Assembly: GCF_900188125.1 (NCBI RefSeq)
Contig: NZ_FZOW01000001.1
Span: 29,368-93,367, forward strand
Reading direction: 5' to 3'
Source of the DNA: Rhodococcoides kyotonense
Lineage (GTDB): Bacteria > Actinomycetota > Actinomycetes > Mycobacteriales > Mycobacteriaceae
Length of the DNA: 64,000 nt
In this document: one piece after another, positions 26,875 to 37,951 of the stretch
Layout of the letters: each line of letters begins with the position of its first letter
Position numbering within the stretch: position 1 is the first letter of the stretch
Notes under the pieces: model-generated
The model's input: only the letters and a program-made list of their open reading frames with translations
Database searches by the model: none
What the model was told of the DNA's origin: nothing
Translations under genes and position numbers: made by a program

Positions 26875-27321
26875 ATGGCCACCACCCCCGCTGACCCCAC
26901 GTCGCTCACACCGGACGCGCTGGCGTTCCTCACCGATCGCCACCTCGCGACGCTGACGACGCTGCGACCGGACTCCACTCCTCACGTCGTCGCGGTCGGG
27001 TTCACGTGGGACCCGGAGGAGCGGATCGTTCGGATCATCACCGGTGGACGCACACAGAAAGCTCTGAATGCTGCACGCGGCGGGTACGCGGCCGTCAGTC
27101 AGGTCGAGGGCGCCCGCTGGCTGACGCTCGAAGGGCCGAGCGACGTCCTGACCGACCGCGACGACGTCACCGAGGCCGAACGACGCTACGCCGAGCGCTA
27201 CCGGATCCCACGCGAGAACCCGGAGCGCGTCGTGATCAGGATCGCCGTGCAGCGCATCCTCGGTTCGACATCCCTGATCAGTCGACCGGCAGAACCGTCA
27301 AACCGTGGGGTCGAAGGTTGA
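26875..27321 (+). CDS. F420-dependent biliverdin reductase-like PPOX protein
   Basis: Split beta-barrel protein of 148 residues of the FDOR-B group. The M. tuberculosis homologue in the same position (Rv2074) uses reduced F420 to reduce biliverdin. Family signatures are [46 protein letters not shown] and [21 protein letters not shown]. The ATG at 26875 lies 32 bases from the divergent SDR start. The last 44 bases overlap the 3' end of the convergent M24 peptidase gene, an unusually long convergent overlap. Confidence 0.85.
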   Translation: MATTPADPTSLTPDALAFLTDRHLATLTTLRPDSTPHVVAVGFTWDPEERIVRIITGGRTQKALNAARGGYAAVSQVEGARWLTLEGPSDVLTDRDDVTEAERRYAERYRIPRENPERVVIRIAVQRILGSTSLISRPAEPSNRGVEG

Positions 27322-28429
27322 CCGACTCGCATCCATCGGCGGTGACGATCACGATGTCCTCGATGCGTGCACCCCAGTTACCACGGAAGTAGATCCCCGG
27401 TTCGACACTGAACGCCATCCCTTCGGTGAGCCGAATGTCGTTGCCGGACACGATGTACGGTTCCTCGTGAACCGACAGGCCGATGCCGTGGCCGGTGCGA
27501 TGCAGGAACGCGTCACCCAGCCCTTCGGCCGCAAGAAGGTCGCGTGCCGCAGCATCGATCGATTCCGCGGTCACGCCGGGCCGCACAGCGTCGACGGCAG
27601 CCTGCTGAGCCCGCTCGAGCAGTGCGTACTGCGCGGCGATCTCCGGTGTGGGCTCCCCGAGGACGTAGGTACGCGTCGAGTCCGAGTTGTAGCCGGGTGC
27701 GACGGGGCCGCCGATGTCGATGACGACGACGTCGCCTGCTTCGATCACACGGTCGGACACCTCGTGGTGTGGGTCGGCGCCGTGGGGACCCGAACCGACG
27801 ATGATGAACGCCGCGTCGGTGTGCCCTTCCTCGACGATCGCCGCGCCGATGTCCGCGGCGACGGCGGCCTCCGTGCGCCCCACCCGAAGGAAGTCACCCA
27901 TCCTGGCGTGCACCCGGTCGATCGCCTGGCCTGCCCGGCGCAACGCCTCGATCTCCGCATCGTCCTTGATCATCCGCAGACGCCGCAGGACATCCGTCGC
28001 GAGCACGGGCACTTGCCCGATCGACGACGCCAGCGGGACGAAATGAAGCGCAGGCATCGCGTCGTCGACCGCGGTTGCCGCCCCCTGACGCAATGTCGAC
28101 GACACCAACTCGTACGGACTGACGCCGTCGACCCAATCGGTGATCTGCAGCCCCAGATCGCTCACGGCGGAGTCCGTCAACGCTGCCAGTTCGAGCCGAG
28201 GCACGATCACGGTGGCCGTCGAGCCGTCGGCAGGAACGACGAGGCAGATCAGTCGTTCGAACGAGCTGGCCCGGGATCCGACGAGATACTGCAGATCGGG
28301 CCCCGGCGTGATCAGGAGCGCGTCCAGGCCCGCTTCGCCCGCATACTGCGCTGCGCGCGACAACCGGGATGCGTAGATCTCGGACGGGAAGCGGGCGCCG
28401 GGGTCTTCGGAAGTGGAATCGGAACTCAT
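27278..28429 (-). CDS. pepE: Xaa-Pro dipeptidase/aminopeptidase (M24 family)
   Basis: Cytosolic dinuclear-metal peptidase of 383 residues that removes residues next to proline. After a creatinase-like N-terminal domain (about 15-150), the M24 pita-bread domain has the five metal ligands: the two aspartates in [19 protein letters not shown], the histidine in [17 protein letters not shown], and the glutamates in [10 protein letters not shown] and ARIEDIVIV. It starts at the ATG at 28429, 28 bases from the divergent exonuclease gene. The order pepE-exonuclease-DUF4333-helY matches Rv2089c-Rv2092c of M. tuberculosis. Confidence 0.92.
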   Translation of the reverse strand: MSSDSTSEDPGARFPSEIYASRLSRAAQYAGEAGLDALLITPGPDLQYLVGSRASSFERLICLVVPADGSTATVIVPRLELAALTDSAVSDLGLQITDWVDGVSPYELVSSTLRQGAATAVDDAMPALHFVPLASSIGQVPVLATDVLRRLRMIKDDAEIEALRRAGQAIDRVHARMGDFLRVGRTEAAVAADIGAAIVEEGHTDAAFIIVGSGPHGADPHHEVSDRVIEAGDVVVIDIGGPVAPGYNSDSTRTYVLGEPTPEIAAQYALLERAQQAAVDAVRPGVTAESIDAAARDLLAAEGLGDAFLHRTGHGIGLSVHEEPYIVSGNDIRLTEGMAFSVEPGIYFRGNWGARIEDIVIVTADGCESVNLRPHGLTVLPVD

Positions 28430-28457
28430 GACTTCAGGCTAACGGCGTTTTGGCAAG

Positions 28458-29432
28458 ATGATGGCCATGACAGCTCCGGGAAAGTCGCCTCTGCTCCTTC
28501 TCGACGGAGCCAGCCTGTGGTTTCGTGCCTACTACGCACTGCCCGAATCGATTACGGCACCCGACGGCCGCCCGGTCAATGCGGTCCGCGGATTCATCGA
28601 CATGGTCGCAGCCTTGATGGCGCGGACGGAACCGTCGCGCCTCGCTGTCTGCCTCGATCTCGACTGGCGTCCGCAGTTTCGTGTCGACGCGGTGCCGTCC
28701 TACAAGGCCCACCGGGTCGCGGAGGTCGTCAGCGGCGACGCCGACAGCGAAGAGGTACCCGAGACTCTGACGCCTCAGGTCGACATGATCATGGATGTCC
28801 TTGCGGCGGCGGGCATTGCTACCGCAGGCGCCGAAGGACTCGAAGCAGACGACGTGTTGGGCACCTTGGCTGCGCAGGAGCGACAAGACCCCGTCGTCGT
28901 CGTCAGCGGCGACCGAGACCTGCTTCAGGTCGCTGCCGACGAACCCGTCGAGGTCCGTGTGCTCTATGTCGGACGTGGCCTCGCGAAGGCCGAACTGTTC
29001 GGACCCGCCGAGGTGGCCGAGAAGTACGGCGTGCCTCTGCATCGCGCCGGAGACGCCTACGCCGAACTCGCTCTGCTACGCGGCGATGCGTCGGACGGAT
29101 TGCCTGGCGTCAAGGGAGTCGGCGAGAAGACGGCGTCGACGCTCATGCTGCGGTTCGGATCCGTCGAAGCGCTCCGCACCGCTGCATCCGATCCGACGTC
29201 GGATCTCGCACAAGGGATTCGAGCGAAGCTGAACGCAGCGAGCGACTACCTCGACGCAGCTCTGCCGGTCGTGCGCGTCGTCACCGACGCCGATGTCGCA
29301 TTCTCGCGGTCGGACGTCATTCCAGCCGCGCCCGCCGACGAGGCTCGCCTCACCGAGTTGGCGTCGGAGCTCGGGATAGGGAACGCCGTGAATCGACTCG
29401 TCGCAGCGATGTCGACCTACGGCACTCCTTGA
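28458..29432 (+). CDS. Stand-alone 5'-3' exonuclease (Pol I N-terminal domain-like)
   Basis: Flap/5' exonuclease of 324 residues without a polymerase domain. The PIN-like nuclease begins [18 protein letters not shown] with the first catalytic aspartate. [20 protein letters not shown] and [12 protein letters not shown] follow, with the metal-binding acidic residues. The helix-three-turn-helix DNA-binding module is [30 protein letters not shown]. Three nearby ATGs are in frame (28458, 28461, 28467); mycobacterial homologues begin about where the third would. It probably removes RNA primers or flaps beside PolA. It converges with the DUF4333 gene across a hairpin. Confidence 0.92.
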   Translation: MMAMTAPGKSPLLLLDGASLWFRAYYALPESITAPDGRPVNAVRGFIDMVAALMARTEPSRLAVCLDLDWRPQFRVDAVPSYKAHRVAEVVSGDADSEEVPETLTPQVDMIMDVLAAAGIATAGAEGLEADDVLGTLAAQERQDPVVVVSGDRDLLQVAADEPVEVRVLYVGRGLAKAELFGPAEVAEKYGVPLHRAGDAYAELALLRGDASDGLPGVKGVGEKTASTLMLRFGSVEALRTAASDPTSDLAQGIRAKLNAASDYLDAALPVVRVVTDADVAFSRSDVIPAAPADEARLTELASELGIGNAVNRLVAAMSTYGTP

Positions 29433-29445
29433 TCGCAGACGTCGG

Positions 29446-30291
<846 letters not shown>

Positions 30292-33024
30292 CTAGGCGGC
30301 ATCGACGGCGACGACACCTCGCCGTAGCGCGACGATCGCGCGCGCGGCTGTCTTCGACAACGCCGGATCAGGAGACGCGAGCCGCACCTGGTCCAGAAGA
30401 TCGATCACCTGTCGGCACCATCTGACGAAGTCCCCGCCGGACAATGCCTTGCCGTGATCACCCGCAGCGAGAAGCGCCTCGACGAGGGAATTGTCGCTGG
30501 CCCAGCGATACACGGCCTTGACGAAGCCCATGTCCGGCTCGCGCGTCGGCGGCAACTTGTGGCGAATCTCGTCCGACCGCAGCTCCGCCCACACACGAAC
30601 GGTCTCCCCCAACGCAGCGCGGATCGGAGCCGTCGGGCCGTGCGGAATCGGGTCGCCTTCCTGACGCGACTCGTAGACGACCGACGACACCACTGCCGCC
30701 AACTCCGCAGGCGCAAGGCCCTGCCACAACCCTTGCCGAAGGCATTCCGCCACAAGCAGATCCGACTCGGAGTAGATCCGGCCCAGACGGGTTCCGTTCT
30801 CGGACACCGTCGGCACCTTGCCCGTGGTGATGTAGTCACGTTCGGCCAGCAGCGCGAGAATCCGGTCGAAGGTTCGTGCCAGCGAATTGGTCGTCGCCGA
30901 CACCTTCTGGCGCATGGTCTCGGTCTCACGAGCGATCCGGCTGTAGCGCTCACCGACTCGGCCGAGCTCGTCGCGGTCGGGCCGCGAATGGACCGGGTGC
31001 GACCGGATGCTGCGTCGGAGCGTCGCGAGCTCCTTGTCGTCAGCAGCAGTCGACTTGCGTCGTCGCCGATCCGAACCCGCGGAGACCCCGGTCGCTCGGA
31101 GAGCAGCGGCGAGGTCACGACGTGTGCGGGCCGTGCGATGGTCGACGTGCCGGGGCAGTCGCATGTGGCCGAGTGAATCCGCCGGCGACGGGAAGTCCGC
31201 CGCCGACAGCCGTCCCGCCCATTTGTCCTCGGTCAGGAACAGCGGCCGTGGGTCGCCTGCGTCGCCATCCGGTTCGAGAACGACAGCCAAGCCGCTACGG
31301 CGGCCGCTCGGGACCGAGACGATGTCGCCGCGCTTCAGCACCCGCAGCGAATCGACAGCCTTGTCCCGACGGTCTTGCCTTCCCTGACGCTCCAGCGACT
31401 TCTCGCGTGCCTTGAGCCGCTCGCGAAGACTCGCGTACTCGAAGTACTCGCCGTCGGGTCCGCCGAGCGTGGCACCGAGTTGCTCGAGGGTCGCCGCATT
31501 GCGTTCGATGCCCCGAACGAGCCCGACCACCGAACGATCGGCCTGGAACTGAGCGAACGACCGCTCGAGGAGTGCCCGCGACTCGGTGGCGCCGAACTGT
31601 TCCACCAGATTGATCGACATGTTGTACCCAGGGCGGAACGAGCTCCTGAGAGGGAACGTGCGGGTCGAGGCGAGGCCTGCCACCTCGGTGGGCTCGGTGC
31701 CCGGCTGCCACAACACGACCGCGTGGCCCTCGACGTCGATACCGCGGCGCCCTGCTCGGCCGGTCAACTGCGTGTACTCGCCGGGAGTCAGCTCGGCGTG
31801 GGTTTCGCCGTTGTACTTGACCAGCTTCTCCAACACGACCGTCCGGGCAGGCATGTTGATGCCGAGCGCGAGCGTCTCGGTGGCGAACACGGCCCGCACG
31901 AGCCCCTTGACGAAGAGTTCTTCGACGGTGTGCCGAAAGACCGGCAACATCCCGGCATGGTGCGCAGCCAGGCCCCGTTCAAGTGCCTCCCGCCATTCCC
32001 AGAAACCGAGGACCTCGAGATCCTCACGCGGCAACTCGGCGGTGTGCTTGTCGATGATGTACCGGATCTCTTCGACCTGCTCGGGCGTCGTCAAAGCCAG
32101 CCGCGAGCGCAGGCACTGCGTCAGCGCTCCGTCGCACCCGGCTCGCGAGAAGATGAACGTGATCGCAGGAAGTAGACCTTCCTGGTCGAGACGCGCGATG
32201 ACCTCGGGCCGCGGCAACGGACGGTTGTTCGCGTTGCCGCTGTAGCCGCCTCCGCCCGACCGTCCGCGCCCTCTGCTGTGCGGCGCCTGCCACCGATCGG
32301 CGTGGTCGAGGGCTTGGCGTTGTTTCACATGCCGCACCAGCTCTTTGTCCACGACCACCTTCGAGGCGCCGTCGGCGGCGTGCGCTCTGCTGTCGAACAG
32401 GTCGAACAGTCGACGACCGACCATGATGTGCTGCGACAGCGGAACAGGTCTGTTCTCGTCGACGACGACCGTGGTGTCGCCGCGCACCGTCTCCATCCAC
32501 GCGCCGAACTCCTCGGCGTTGCTCACGGTGGCCGACAGGCTGACCAGTCGCACGTCCTGCGACAGGTGCAGAATGACTTCTTCCCAGACGGCCCCACGGA
32601 AACGGTCGGCCAGGAAATGCACCTCGTCCATGACGACGTGCGACAGACCGCGCAGCGCGTCCGACGACGCGTACAGCATGTTGCGCAGGACCTCGGTGGT
32701 CATGACGACGACCGGGGCGTCGGGATTGATGCTCGAGTCTCCCGTCAGCAAGCCGACCGAGTCACGTCCGTATCGCGCGGTCAGATCGGCGAACTTCTGA
32801 TTGCTCAGCGCCTTGATCGGTGTGGTGTAGAAACACTTTCGGCCTGCGGCGAGAGCCAGGTGCACGGCGAACTCACCGATGACGGTCTTGCCCGCACCCG
32901 TGGGTGCGCACACGAGGACGCCGTGTCCCGCTTCCAGCGCGGTGCAGGCATCGACCTGGAAGCGGTCGAGTGGGAACCCGAGTGCACCGGCGAACCGCTG
33001 CAGCTCGGATGTGGAGACCGTCAC
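30292..33024 (-). CDS. helY: HelY-type Ski2-like DEAD/DEVH RNA helicase
   Basis: ATP-dependent helicase of 910 residues. Motif I APTGAGKT is at 40-47, motif II DEVH at 133-136, motif III SLSATVSN follows, and the second RecA domain has TFIFSRAGCDGAL and the QLTGRAGRRGID motif VI region. The long C-terminal part (about 480-910) matches Ski2/Mtr4-like helicases (DSHCT-type domain). Such proteins unwind structured RNA for turnover. It starts with GTG at 33024, nine bases after the tatC stop. The order tatA-tatC-helY is the same as in M. tuberculosis. Confidence 0.94.
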   Translation of the reverse strand: MTVSTSELQRFAGALGFPLDRFQVDACTALEAGHGVLVCAPTGAGKTVIGEFAVHLALAAGRKCFYTTPIKALSNQKFADLTARYGRDSVGLLTGDSSINPDAPVVVMTTEVLRNMLYASSDALRGLSHVVMDEVHFLADRFRGAVWEEVILHLSQDVRLVSLSATVSNAEEFGAWMETVRGDTTVVVDENRPVPLSQHIMVGRRLFDLFDSRAHAADGASKVVVDKELVRHVKQRQALDHADRWQAPHSRGRGRSGGGGYSGNANNRPLPRPEVIARLDQEGLLPAITFIFSRAGCDGALTQCLRSRLALTTPEQVEEIRYIIDKHTAELPREDLEVLGFWEWREALERGLAAHHAGMLPVFRHTVEELFVKGLVRAVFATETLALGINMPARTVVLEKLVKYNGETHAELTPGEYTQLTGRAGRRGIDVEGHAVVLWQPGTEPTEVAGLASTRTFPLRSSFRPGYNMSINLVEQFGATESRALLERSFAQFQADRSVVGLVRGIERNAATLEQLGATLGGPDGEYFEYASLRERLKAREKSLERQGRQDRRDKAVDSLRVLKRGDIVSVPSGRRSGLAVVLEPDGDAGDPRPLFLTEDKWAGRLSAADFPSPADSLGHMRLPRHVDHRTARTRRDLAAALRATGVSAGSDRRRRKSTAADDKELATLRRSIRSHPVHSRPDRDELGRVGERYSRIARETETMRQKVSATTNSLARTFDRILALLAERDYITTGKVPTVSENGTRLGRIYSESDLLVAECLRQGLWQGLAPAELAAVVSSVVYESRQEGDPIPHGPTAPIRAALGETVRVWAELRSDEIRHKLPPTREPDMGFVKAVYRWASDNSLVEALLAAGDHGKALSGGDFVRWCRQVIDLLDQVRLASPDPALSKTAARAIVALRRGVVAVDAA

Positions 33025-33033
33025 TCGATCACG

Positions 33034-34008
33034 TCAGATCGTGTCGGTGAAATCCTGGTCGCGTCGCTGTCGATCGCGCTGACCGACGTCGGACTGGACC
33101 GGCGGTGTGACCGATACCGGCGATTCGATGTTGCTTGCGGAGTCGATCGACGTTGCCTCGTCATCGGACACATCACCCCATTCGTCGTTTCTCTTCCGCA
33201 ATTTACGCTTGTCGTGGATTCGCGCGATCTGCACGGCGAACTCGAACAACAGCGTCAGAGCCAGAGCCAGAGCCAACATGGAGAACGGGTCCTGGCCCGG
33301 GGTCGCGATCGCAGCGAAAACGAACAAGGCGAAAATCAATCCTCGACGCCATGCCTTGAGCCGCTCGTAGGTCAGCACGCCGACGAAGTTCAAGGCGACG
33401 ACCAACAGCGGGATCTCGAAACTGACGCCGAAGATGATCAACAGATTGATGAGGAAGCCGAAGTATTGGTCACCGCTGAGCGCGGTGATCTGCACGTTGT
33501 CACCGATCGACAACAGGAAGTGCAATCCCTTGGCGACGATGAAGTAGGCGAGCACGGCACCTGCGACGAACAACACTGCCGCGGACGACACGAACCCGAC
33601 GGCGTAACGGCGCTCCTGCGAATACAGACCCGGCGTGACGAACGACCAGATCTGGTACAGCCAAATCGGACACGCCATCACGACACCGGCTGTGAACGCG
33701 ACCTTGAACCTAAGCAAAAACTGGTCGAACGGCCCGGTCGCGAGCAACCGGCATTCGTCGTCGCCACTCAGATTCGCCCGCAGACTCGGGTCTAGCGAGC
33801 AGTACGGGCCACGCAGCAGATCACCGAGTGATTCGATGCCGAACAGCGTGTGGGAATACCAGAAGAACCCGAATGCGGTGGTCACTGCGATTGCGAGCAG
33901 CGACCACATCAGCCGGGTTCGTAATTCGTAGAGGTGATCGACCAACGACATGGTGCCGTCGGGATTCAATCGGCGTTTGCTCCGCCGTGGATCGAACGGG
34001 ATTCGCAT
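33034..34008 (-). CDS. tatC: Twin-arginine translocase subunit TatC
   Basis: Core receptor of the Tat system, which exports folded proteins bearing an RR signal peptide. The 324 residues contain the conserved N-terminal [18 protein letters not shown] with the catalytically important glutamate, six membrane helices, [17 protein letters not shown] ([16 protein letters not shown]), and [15 protein letters not shown]. The C-terminal tail (about 60 residues, acidic and serine-rich) is longer than in E. coli TatC. ATG at 34008. tatA lies 69 bases upstream on the same strand, and no tatB is present here. Confidence 0.96.
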   Translation of the reverse strand: MRIPFDPRRSKRRLNPDGTMSLVDHLYELRTRLMWSLLAIAVTTAFGFFWYSHTLFGIESLGDLLRGPYCSLDPSLRANLSGDDECRLLATGPFDQFLLRFKVAFTAGVVMACPIWLYQIWSFVTPGLYSQERRYAVGFVSSAAVLFVAGAVLAYFIVAKGLHFLLSIGDNVQITALSGDQYFGFLINLLIIFGVSFEIPLLVVALNFVGVLTYERLKAWRRGLIFALFVFAAIATPGQDPFSMLALALALTLLFEFAVQIARIHDKRKLRKRNDEWGDVSDDEATSIDSASNIESPVSVTPPVQSDVGQRDRQRRDQDFTDTI

Positions 34009-34077
34009 TCTCTGTCTTCGCTCAGCAGTGAACCGGGGTGCAGGTCAGCACCCCGGTTTGCCCCGATGTGGGTTACG

Positions 34078-34332
34078 TCAGGCGGACTTGGAGTCCGGCT
34101 GCACGTGAGCGTGCGTGTCGACCGGGCGGGTCGAATCCAGCTGCGCCGGAGCTGCGGTCGGAGCGGCCGGAGCGTCGGACTTGCCGTCGTTCTGCATCTC
34201 CTTGACTTCGCTCTTGAAGATGCGAAGTGACCGTCCGAGTCCGCGAGCTGCGTCGGGCAGCTTCTTCGAACCGAACAGAATGACGACGACGAGGGCAACG
34301 ATCGCCCAGTGCCACGGGCTCATGGCTCCCAT
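34078..34332 (-). CDS. tatA: Twin-arginine translocase subunit TatA
   Basis: Pore-forming Tat subunit of 84 residues: one N-terminal membrane helix ([17 protein letters not shown]), the hinge [17 protein letters not shown], an amphipathic helix ([10 protein letters not shown]) and a polar tail rich in A, P and T. The ATG at 34332 is placed five bases after GGAGG; an ATG three codons on is also possible. It is transcribed with tatC and helY, downstream of pafBC. Confidence 0.95.
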   Translation of the reverse strand: MGAMSPWHWAIVALVVVILFGSKKLPDAARGLGRSLRIFKSEVKEMQNDGKSDAPAAPTAAPAQLDSTRPVDTHAHVQPDSKSA

Positions 34333-34455
34333 GTGTACCTCCCAAGATCAGATGATTCGAGCGTACCCGAGATTTCGGACAGGGTGCTCCCGAGAACCTG
34401 TTCGTTTCCTGTCCGTTCACTTGTATTGAGCCGAACGAAACAAATGACTCCCGCC

Positions 34456-35424
34456 TCAATCGAGGTCGGAGTATGCGGCCAGCGCGTCCTGTGCACGATG
34501 CCTGACGCTGCGCTGCAGTTCGGGAGGCCCGAGGACGGTGACACCCTCACCGAATCCCAACGTCAGTCGTGTCATCCATGCCAAAGTCGCGAACCGCATG
34601 GTGACCGTCAACGAGCCGTCCGCGTCCGCGCCCACCTGAGTCATCGGGTAGTAGTCCATGACCCACGCGTATCCCGGCGCGATGCGCAATCGCGCCTGCG
34701 GAAGTGTCGGATCGTCGTTGAAGATCTCGAAACTGTCGTCCTGTGGAAGCCCTTCGGGCGGACGGGACTTCTCGTCCAGTTCGACGGCGCGATCGATGCG
34801 GTCGAATCGAAACAATCGCACTCCCTCGGCCCGACGGCACCACGCCTGCAGGTAGCTGTGATCGTCGATCAACACTGTTCTGATCGGGTCGACGATGCGC
34901 TCGGACACCGCGTCTCGCGACGCCGAGTAGTACGTCAACTCGAGCGCGTGCTGGTTCCGCGACGCCGAACGGACGGCAGCTGCTGCGGCACTTTCCGCCT
35001 TCGACGCTCCTGTTCCGGAGTCCGACGACCTCGGCACGTTCGCGGCCGCGGCACCTGCAGCATCTTCGATCTTCGCGATCGCGCGCTGCGCCGCCGACGG
35101 ATCGACCATTCCCGGCATCGCCGTCAGCGTGCGCAGAGCGACGAGCAGTGCCGTCGCCTCCGTCGAGGTCAACCGCAGCGGACGGTCGATTCCCGCCGAG
35201 AACGTGACCTCGATGCTCTCCTCGGAGAACGACAGGTCGATCAGGTCACCCGGTCCGTATCCCGGCAGTCCACACATCCACAACTGGTTCAGGTCCGTCA
35301 TCAGAGTCGACGTCGACACACCCAGCTCTTCGGCCGCCTCGGCAGCGCTCATACCCGGGTTCGCCAGGAAGAACGGCACCATGTTCAGCAACCGGGCCAT
35401 CCGCACCGACAGTCGCGCGCTCAT
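34456..35424 (-). CDS. pafC: WYL-domain transcriptional regulator PafC
   Basis: A 322-residue half of the PafBC activator, which in mycobacteria switches on the RecA-independent DNA-damage response. An N-terminal winged helix (RLSVRMARLLNMVPFFLANPGMSAAEAAEELGVSTSTLMTDL) is followed by a WYL domain (SRNQHALELTYYSASRDAVSERIVDPI, SYLQAWCRRAEGVRLFRFDRI) and a C-terminal WCX-like domain. The ATG at 35424 overlaps the pafB stop as ATGA, so the two subunits are made together. Confidence 0.93.
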   Translation of the reverse strand: MSARLSVRMARLLNMVPFFLANPGMSAAEAAEELGVSTSTLMTDLNQLWMCGLPGYGPGDLIDLSFSEESIEVTFSAGIDRPLRLTSTEATALLVALRTLTAMPGMVDPSAAQRAIAKIEDAAGAAAANVPRSSDSGTGASKAESAAAAAVRSASRNQHALELTYYSASRDAVSERIVDPIRTVLIDDHSYLQAWCRRAEGVRLFRFDRIDRAVELDEKSRPPEGLPQDDSFEIFNDDPTLPQARLRIAPGYAWVMDYYPMTQVGADADGSLTVTMRFATLAWMTRLTLGFGEGVTVLGPPELQRSVRHRAQDALAAYSDLD

Positions 35425-36470
35425 CGCCCCGCCCCGTTCCTCACGCCGAACGCATCCTCCCGCGTGTCCGAATGCTCCTCCGCGACCGATTCGTCCGGTG
35501 ACGCCGACTGCAGGGTGGCCACCACATCGTGACGCAACTCGGGCGGGTCGAGTACGAGAGCATCTGCGCCATGGCCTGCGACCAGACGAGTCACCCACTC
35601 CCAGGACCGAACGGGAATCCGAAGTACCGCACCTGGACGACCGCCGACGCTGCGATGTTCGACGACGTCACCGAGACGCCTGATCTCGAGAGCCCGGTCG
35701 TCGGCCACCCAGATCGTGGCAGTTCCGCTGATTTCCGCCGTGCCTGCGACACGTTCGACGATCGCCTGCAGGTCGACGTCATCGGGCTTGCGGACACTGC
35801 CCGCTTTGCCGAACGTGGTGACGTCGTCGCCGATGCGCGACAAGCGGAACGTGCGCACGTCGTCGCGATCGAGATCGTGGCCGACGAGGTACCAGCGTCC
35901 GCGGAACGTGACGACGCCCCACGGTTCCACCGACCTGGTGGTGAACGGATCCGACGTCGAACTGCGGTGCTCGAATCGAACCGAGCGACCCGCGTCGATC
36001 GCGGCAAGCAACGCACCGAGCGCAGGCTCCGAACCACGCGTCCGAGCTGGTACTGCGGTCACCGACGCGGCCGACTCGTCCTGCTCGACCTGAATCCCCG
36101 CGGCGCGCAACTTCAACAGAGCGCTCTGCGCAGCCGAGGTGAGCTCGGGCGACTCCCACAACTGAACCGCGACCGCGACCGCAGCTGCTTCTTCGCTGCT
36201 GAGGTCGATCTCGGGGAGCTCGTACGCGTCGCGGTTGATGCGGTATCCCTCGACACCGCCCGTTCCGATCGACACTCCCGTCTCCAGGGGCACACCGAGA
36301 TCCCGGAGCTCGTTCTTGTCGCGCTCGAACATCCGACTGAATGCTTCGTCGGACCCGGAATCGCCGTAGCCCGCGACGGACTCTCGAATCCGCTCGGCCG
36401 TCACGAACTGACGTGTCGACAGAAGACAGATGACAAGGTTCATCAACCGCTCGACTTTGGTGATCGCCAC
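35421..36470 (-). CDS. pafB: WYL-domain transcriptional regulator PafB
   Basis: A 349-residue partner of PafC with the same layout: winged helix (KVERLMNLVICLLSTRQFVTAERIRESVAGY), linker, WYL domain (AIDAGRSVRFEHRSSTSDPFTTRSVEPWGVVTFRGRWYLVGHDLDRDDVRTFRLSRI) and a C-terminal WCX domain. It is the first gene of the pafBC pair and lies 32 bases downstream of pafA. Although it shares the paf name, it acts in DNA-damage control rather than pupylation itself. Confidence 0.93.
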   Translation of the reverse strand: MAITKVERLMNLVICLLSTRQFVTAERIRESVAGYGDSGSDEAFSRMFERDKNELRDLGVPLETGVSIGTGGVEGYRINRDAYELPEIDLSSEEAAAVAVAVQLWESPELTSAAQSALLKLRAAGIQVEQDESAASVTAVPARTRGSEPALGALLAAIDAGRSVRFEHRSSTSDPFTTRSVEPWGVVTFRGRWYLVGHDLDRDDVRTFRLSRIGDDVTTFGKAGSVRKPDDVDLQAIVERVAGTAEISGTATIWVADDRALEIRRLGDVVEHRSVGGRPGAVLRIPVRSWEWVTRLVAGHGADALVLDPPELRHDVVATLQSASPDESVAEEHSDTREDAFGVRNGAGR

Positions 36471-36502
36471 CTGAAGAAGCCTAATGGTCCGTGCGCGGTC
36501 CG

Positions 36503-37861
36503 CTACATCGACGCGATCAGCCGCTCGACACGCTCGTCGACGCTGCGGAACGGGTCTTTGCAGAGAACGGTGCGTTGTGCCTGGTCGTTGAGCTTGAGGT
36601 GCACCCAGTCGACGGTGAAGTCGCGGCCCGCTTCCTGCGCGGCAGTGATGAATTCTCCGCGCAACTTCGCGCGCGTCGTCTGAGGCGGCAGGTCGACAGC
36701 CTCGTCGATCTGTTCGTCCTCGGTGATGCGCTTCGCCAGACCCTTCCGCTGCAACACGTCGAACACACCTCGTCCACGCTTGATGTCGTGGTACGCCAGA
36801 TCCAACTGTGCGATCTTGGGATCGGACAGCTCCATCGAGTAGCGATCCTGGTAGCGCTGGAACAGTTTGCGCTTGATGACCCAGTCGATCTCGGTGTCGA
36901 CCTTGGCGAAGTCCTGGGCCTCGACAGCGTCCAGAGTGCGACCCCAGAGATCGACGACCTGCTCGACCTGAGTGTCGGGCTCGCGGCTCTTCAGGTGCTC
37001 GACGGCTCGCGCGTGGTACTCGCGCTGGATCTCGAGCGCACTCGCCTGGCGGCCACCTGCCAACCGCACCGGGCGACGACCCGTCAGATCATGACTGACC
37101 TCACGGATCGCGCGAATCGGGTTGTCCAGCGCGAAGTCTCGGAAGGAGACGCCCGCTTCGATCATCTCGAGTACGAGGGCTGCGGTACCGACCTTGAGCA
37201 TCGTGGTGGGCTCGGCCATGTTCGAGTCGCCGACGATGACGTGCAGGCGCCGGTACTTCTCGGCATCCGCATGCGGCTCGTCGCGCGTATTGATGATCGG
37301 CCGTGACCGTGTGGTCGCCGACGACACGCCCTCCCAGATGTGCTCGGCCCGCTGAGAGAGGCAGAAGGTGGCAGCTTTGGGTGTCTGCAGAACCTTGCCT
37401 GCACCACAGATGAGCTGACGAGTCACCAGAAAAGGCAGGAGCACGTCGGAGATACGGGAGAACTCCCCCGCACGCTGCACGAGGTAGTTCTCGTGGCACC
37501 CGTAGGAGTTGCCGGCGGAGTCGGTGTTGTTCTTGAACAAGTAGATGTCGCCGCCGATACCTTCCTCGGCCAGACGTTGCTCGGCGTCGATCAGAAGGTC
37601 CTCGAGAACTCGCTCACCGGCACGATCGTGCGTCACCAGCTGCAAGAGACTGTCGCATTCGGCGGTCGCGTACTCGGGATGCGACCCGACGTCCAGGTAC
37701 AGCCGCGCGCCGTTGCGGAGAAAGACGTTCGAGCTACGTCCCCACGACACGACTCTCCGGAACAGATACCGTGCTACCTCGTCGGGGCTGAGTCGCCTGT
37801 GCCCGTGAAAAGTACACGTGACACCGAACTCGGTCTCGATGCCCATAATTCGTCGCTGCAC
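36503..37861 (-). CDS. pafA: Pup--protein ligase PafA
   Basis: Ligates the C-terminal glutamate of Pup to substrate lysines, using ATP, and so marks proteins for the proteasome. The 452 residues equal the mycobacterial length and match it closely: [18 protein letters not shown] with the Mg-binding glutamate, [67 protein letters not shown]. The GTG at 37861 ([10 protein letters not shown]) is chosen by length and homology; the longer frame lacks coding character. It has the glutamine-synthetase-like fold shared with Dop. Confidence 0.96.
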   Translation of the reverse strand: MQRRIMGIETEFGVTCTFHGHRRLSPDEVARYLFRRVVSWGRSSNVFLRNGARLYLDVGSHPEYATAECDSLLQLVTHDRAGERVLEDLLIDAEQRLAEEGIGGDIYLFKNNTDSAGNSYGCHENYLVQRAGEFSRISDVLLPFLVTRQLICGAGKVLQTPKAATFCLSQRAEHIWEGVSSATTRSRPIINTRDEPHADAEKYRRLHVIVGDSNMAEPTTMLKVGTAALVLEMIEAGVSFRDFALDNPIRAIREVSHDLTGRRPVRLAGGRQASALEIQREYHARAVEHLKSREPDTQVEQVVDLWGRTLDAVEAQDFAKVDTEIDWVIKRKLFQRYQDRYSMELSDPKIAQLDLAYHDIKRGRGVFDVLQRKGLAKRITEDEQIDEAVDLPPQTTRAKLRGEFITAAQEAGRDFTVDWVHLKLNDQAQRTVLCKDPFRSVDERVERLIASM

Positions 37862-37951
37862 ACTTCGACAGTACAACGATGACGGCACCGATGATGGCTT
37901 CGAACACACCGACTCCGGCGAGTGTCGTACCGGCCGACATAGGGTCGAACC

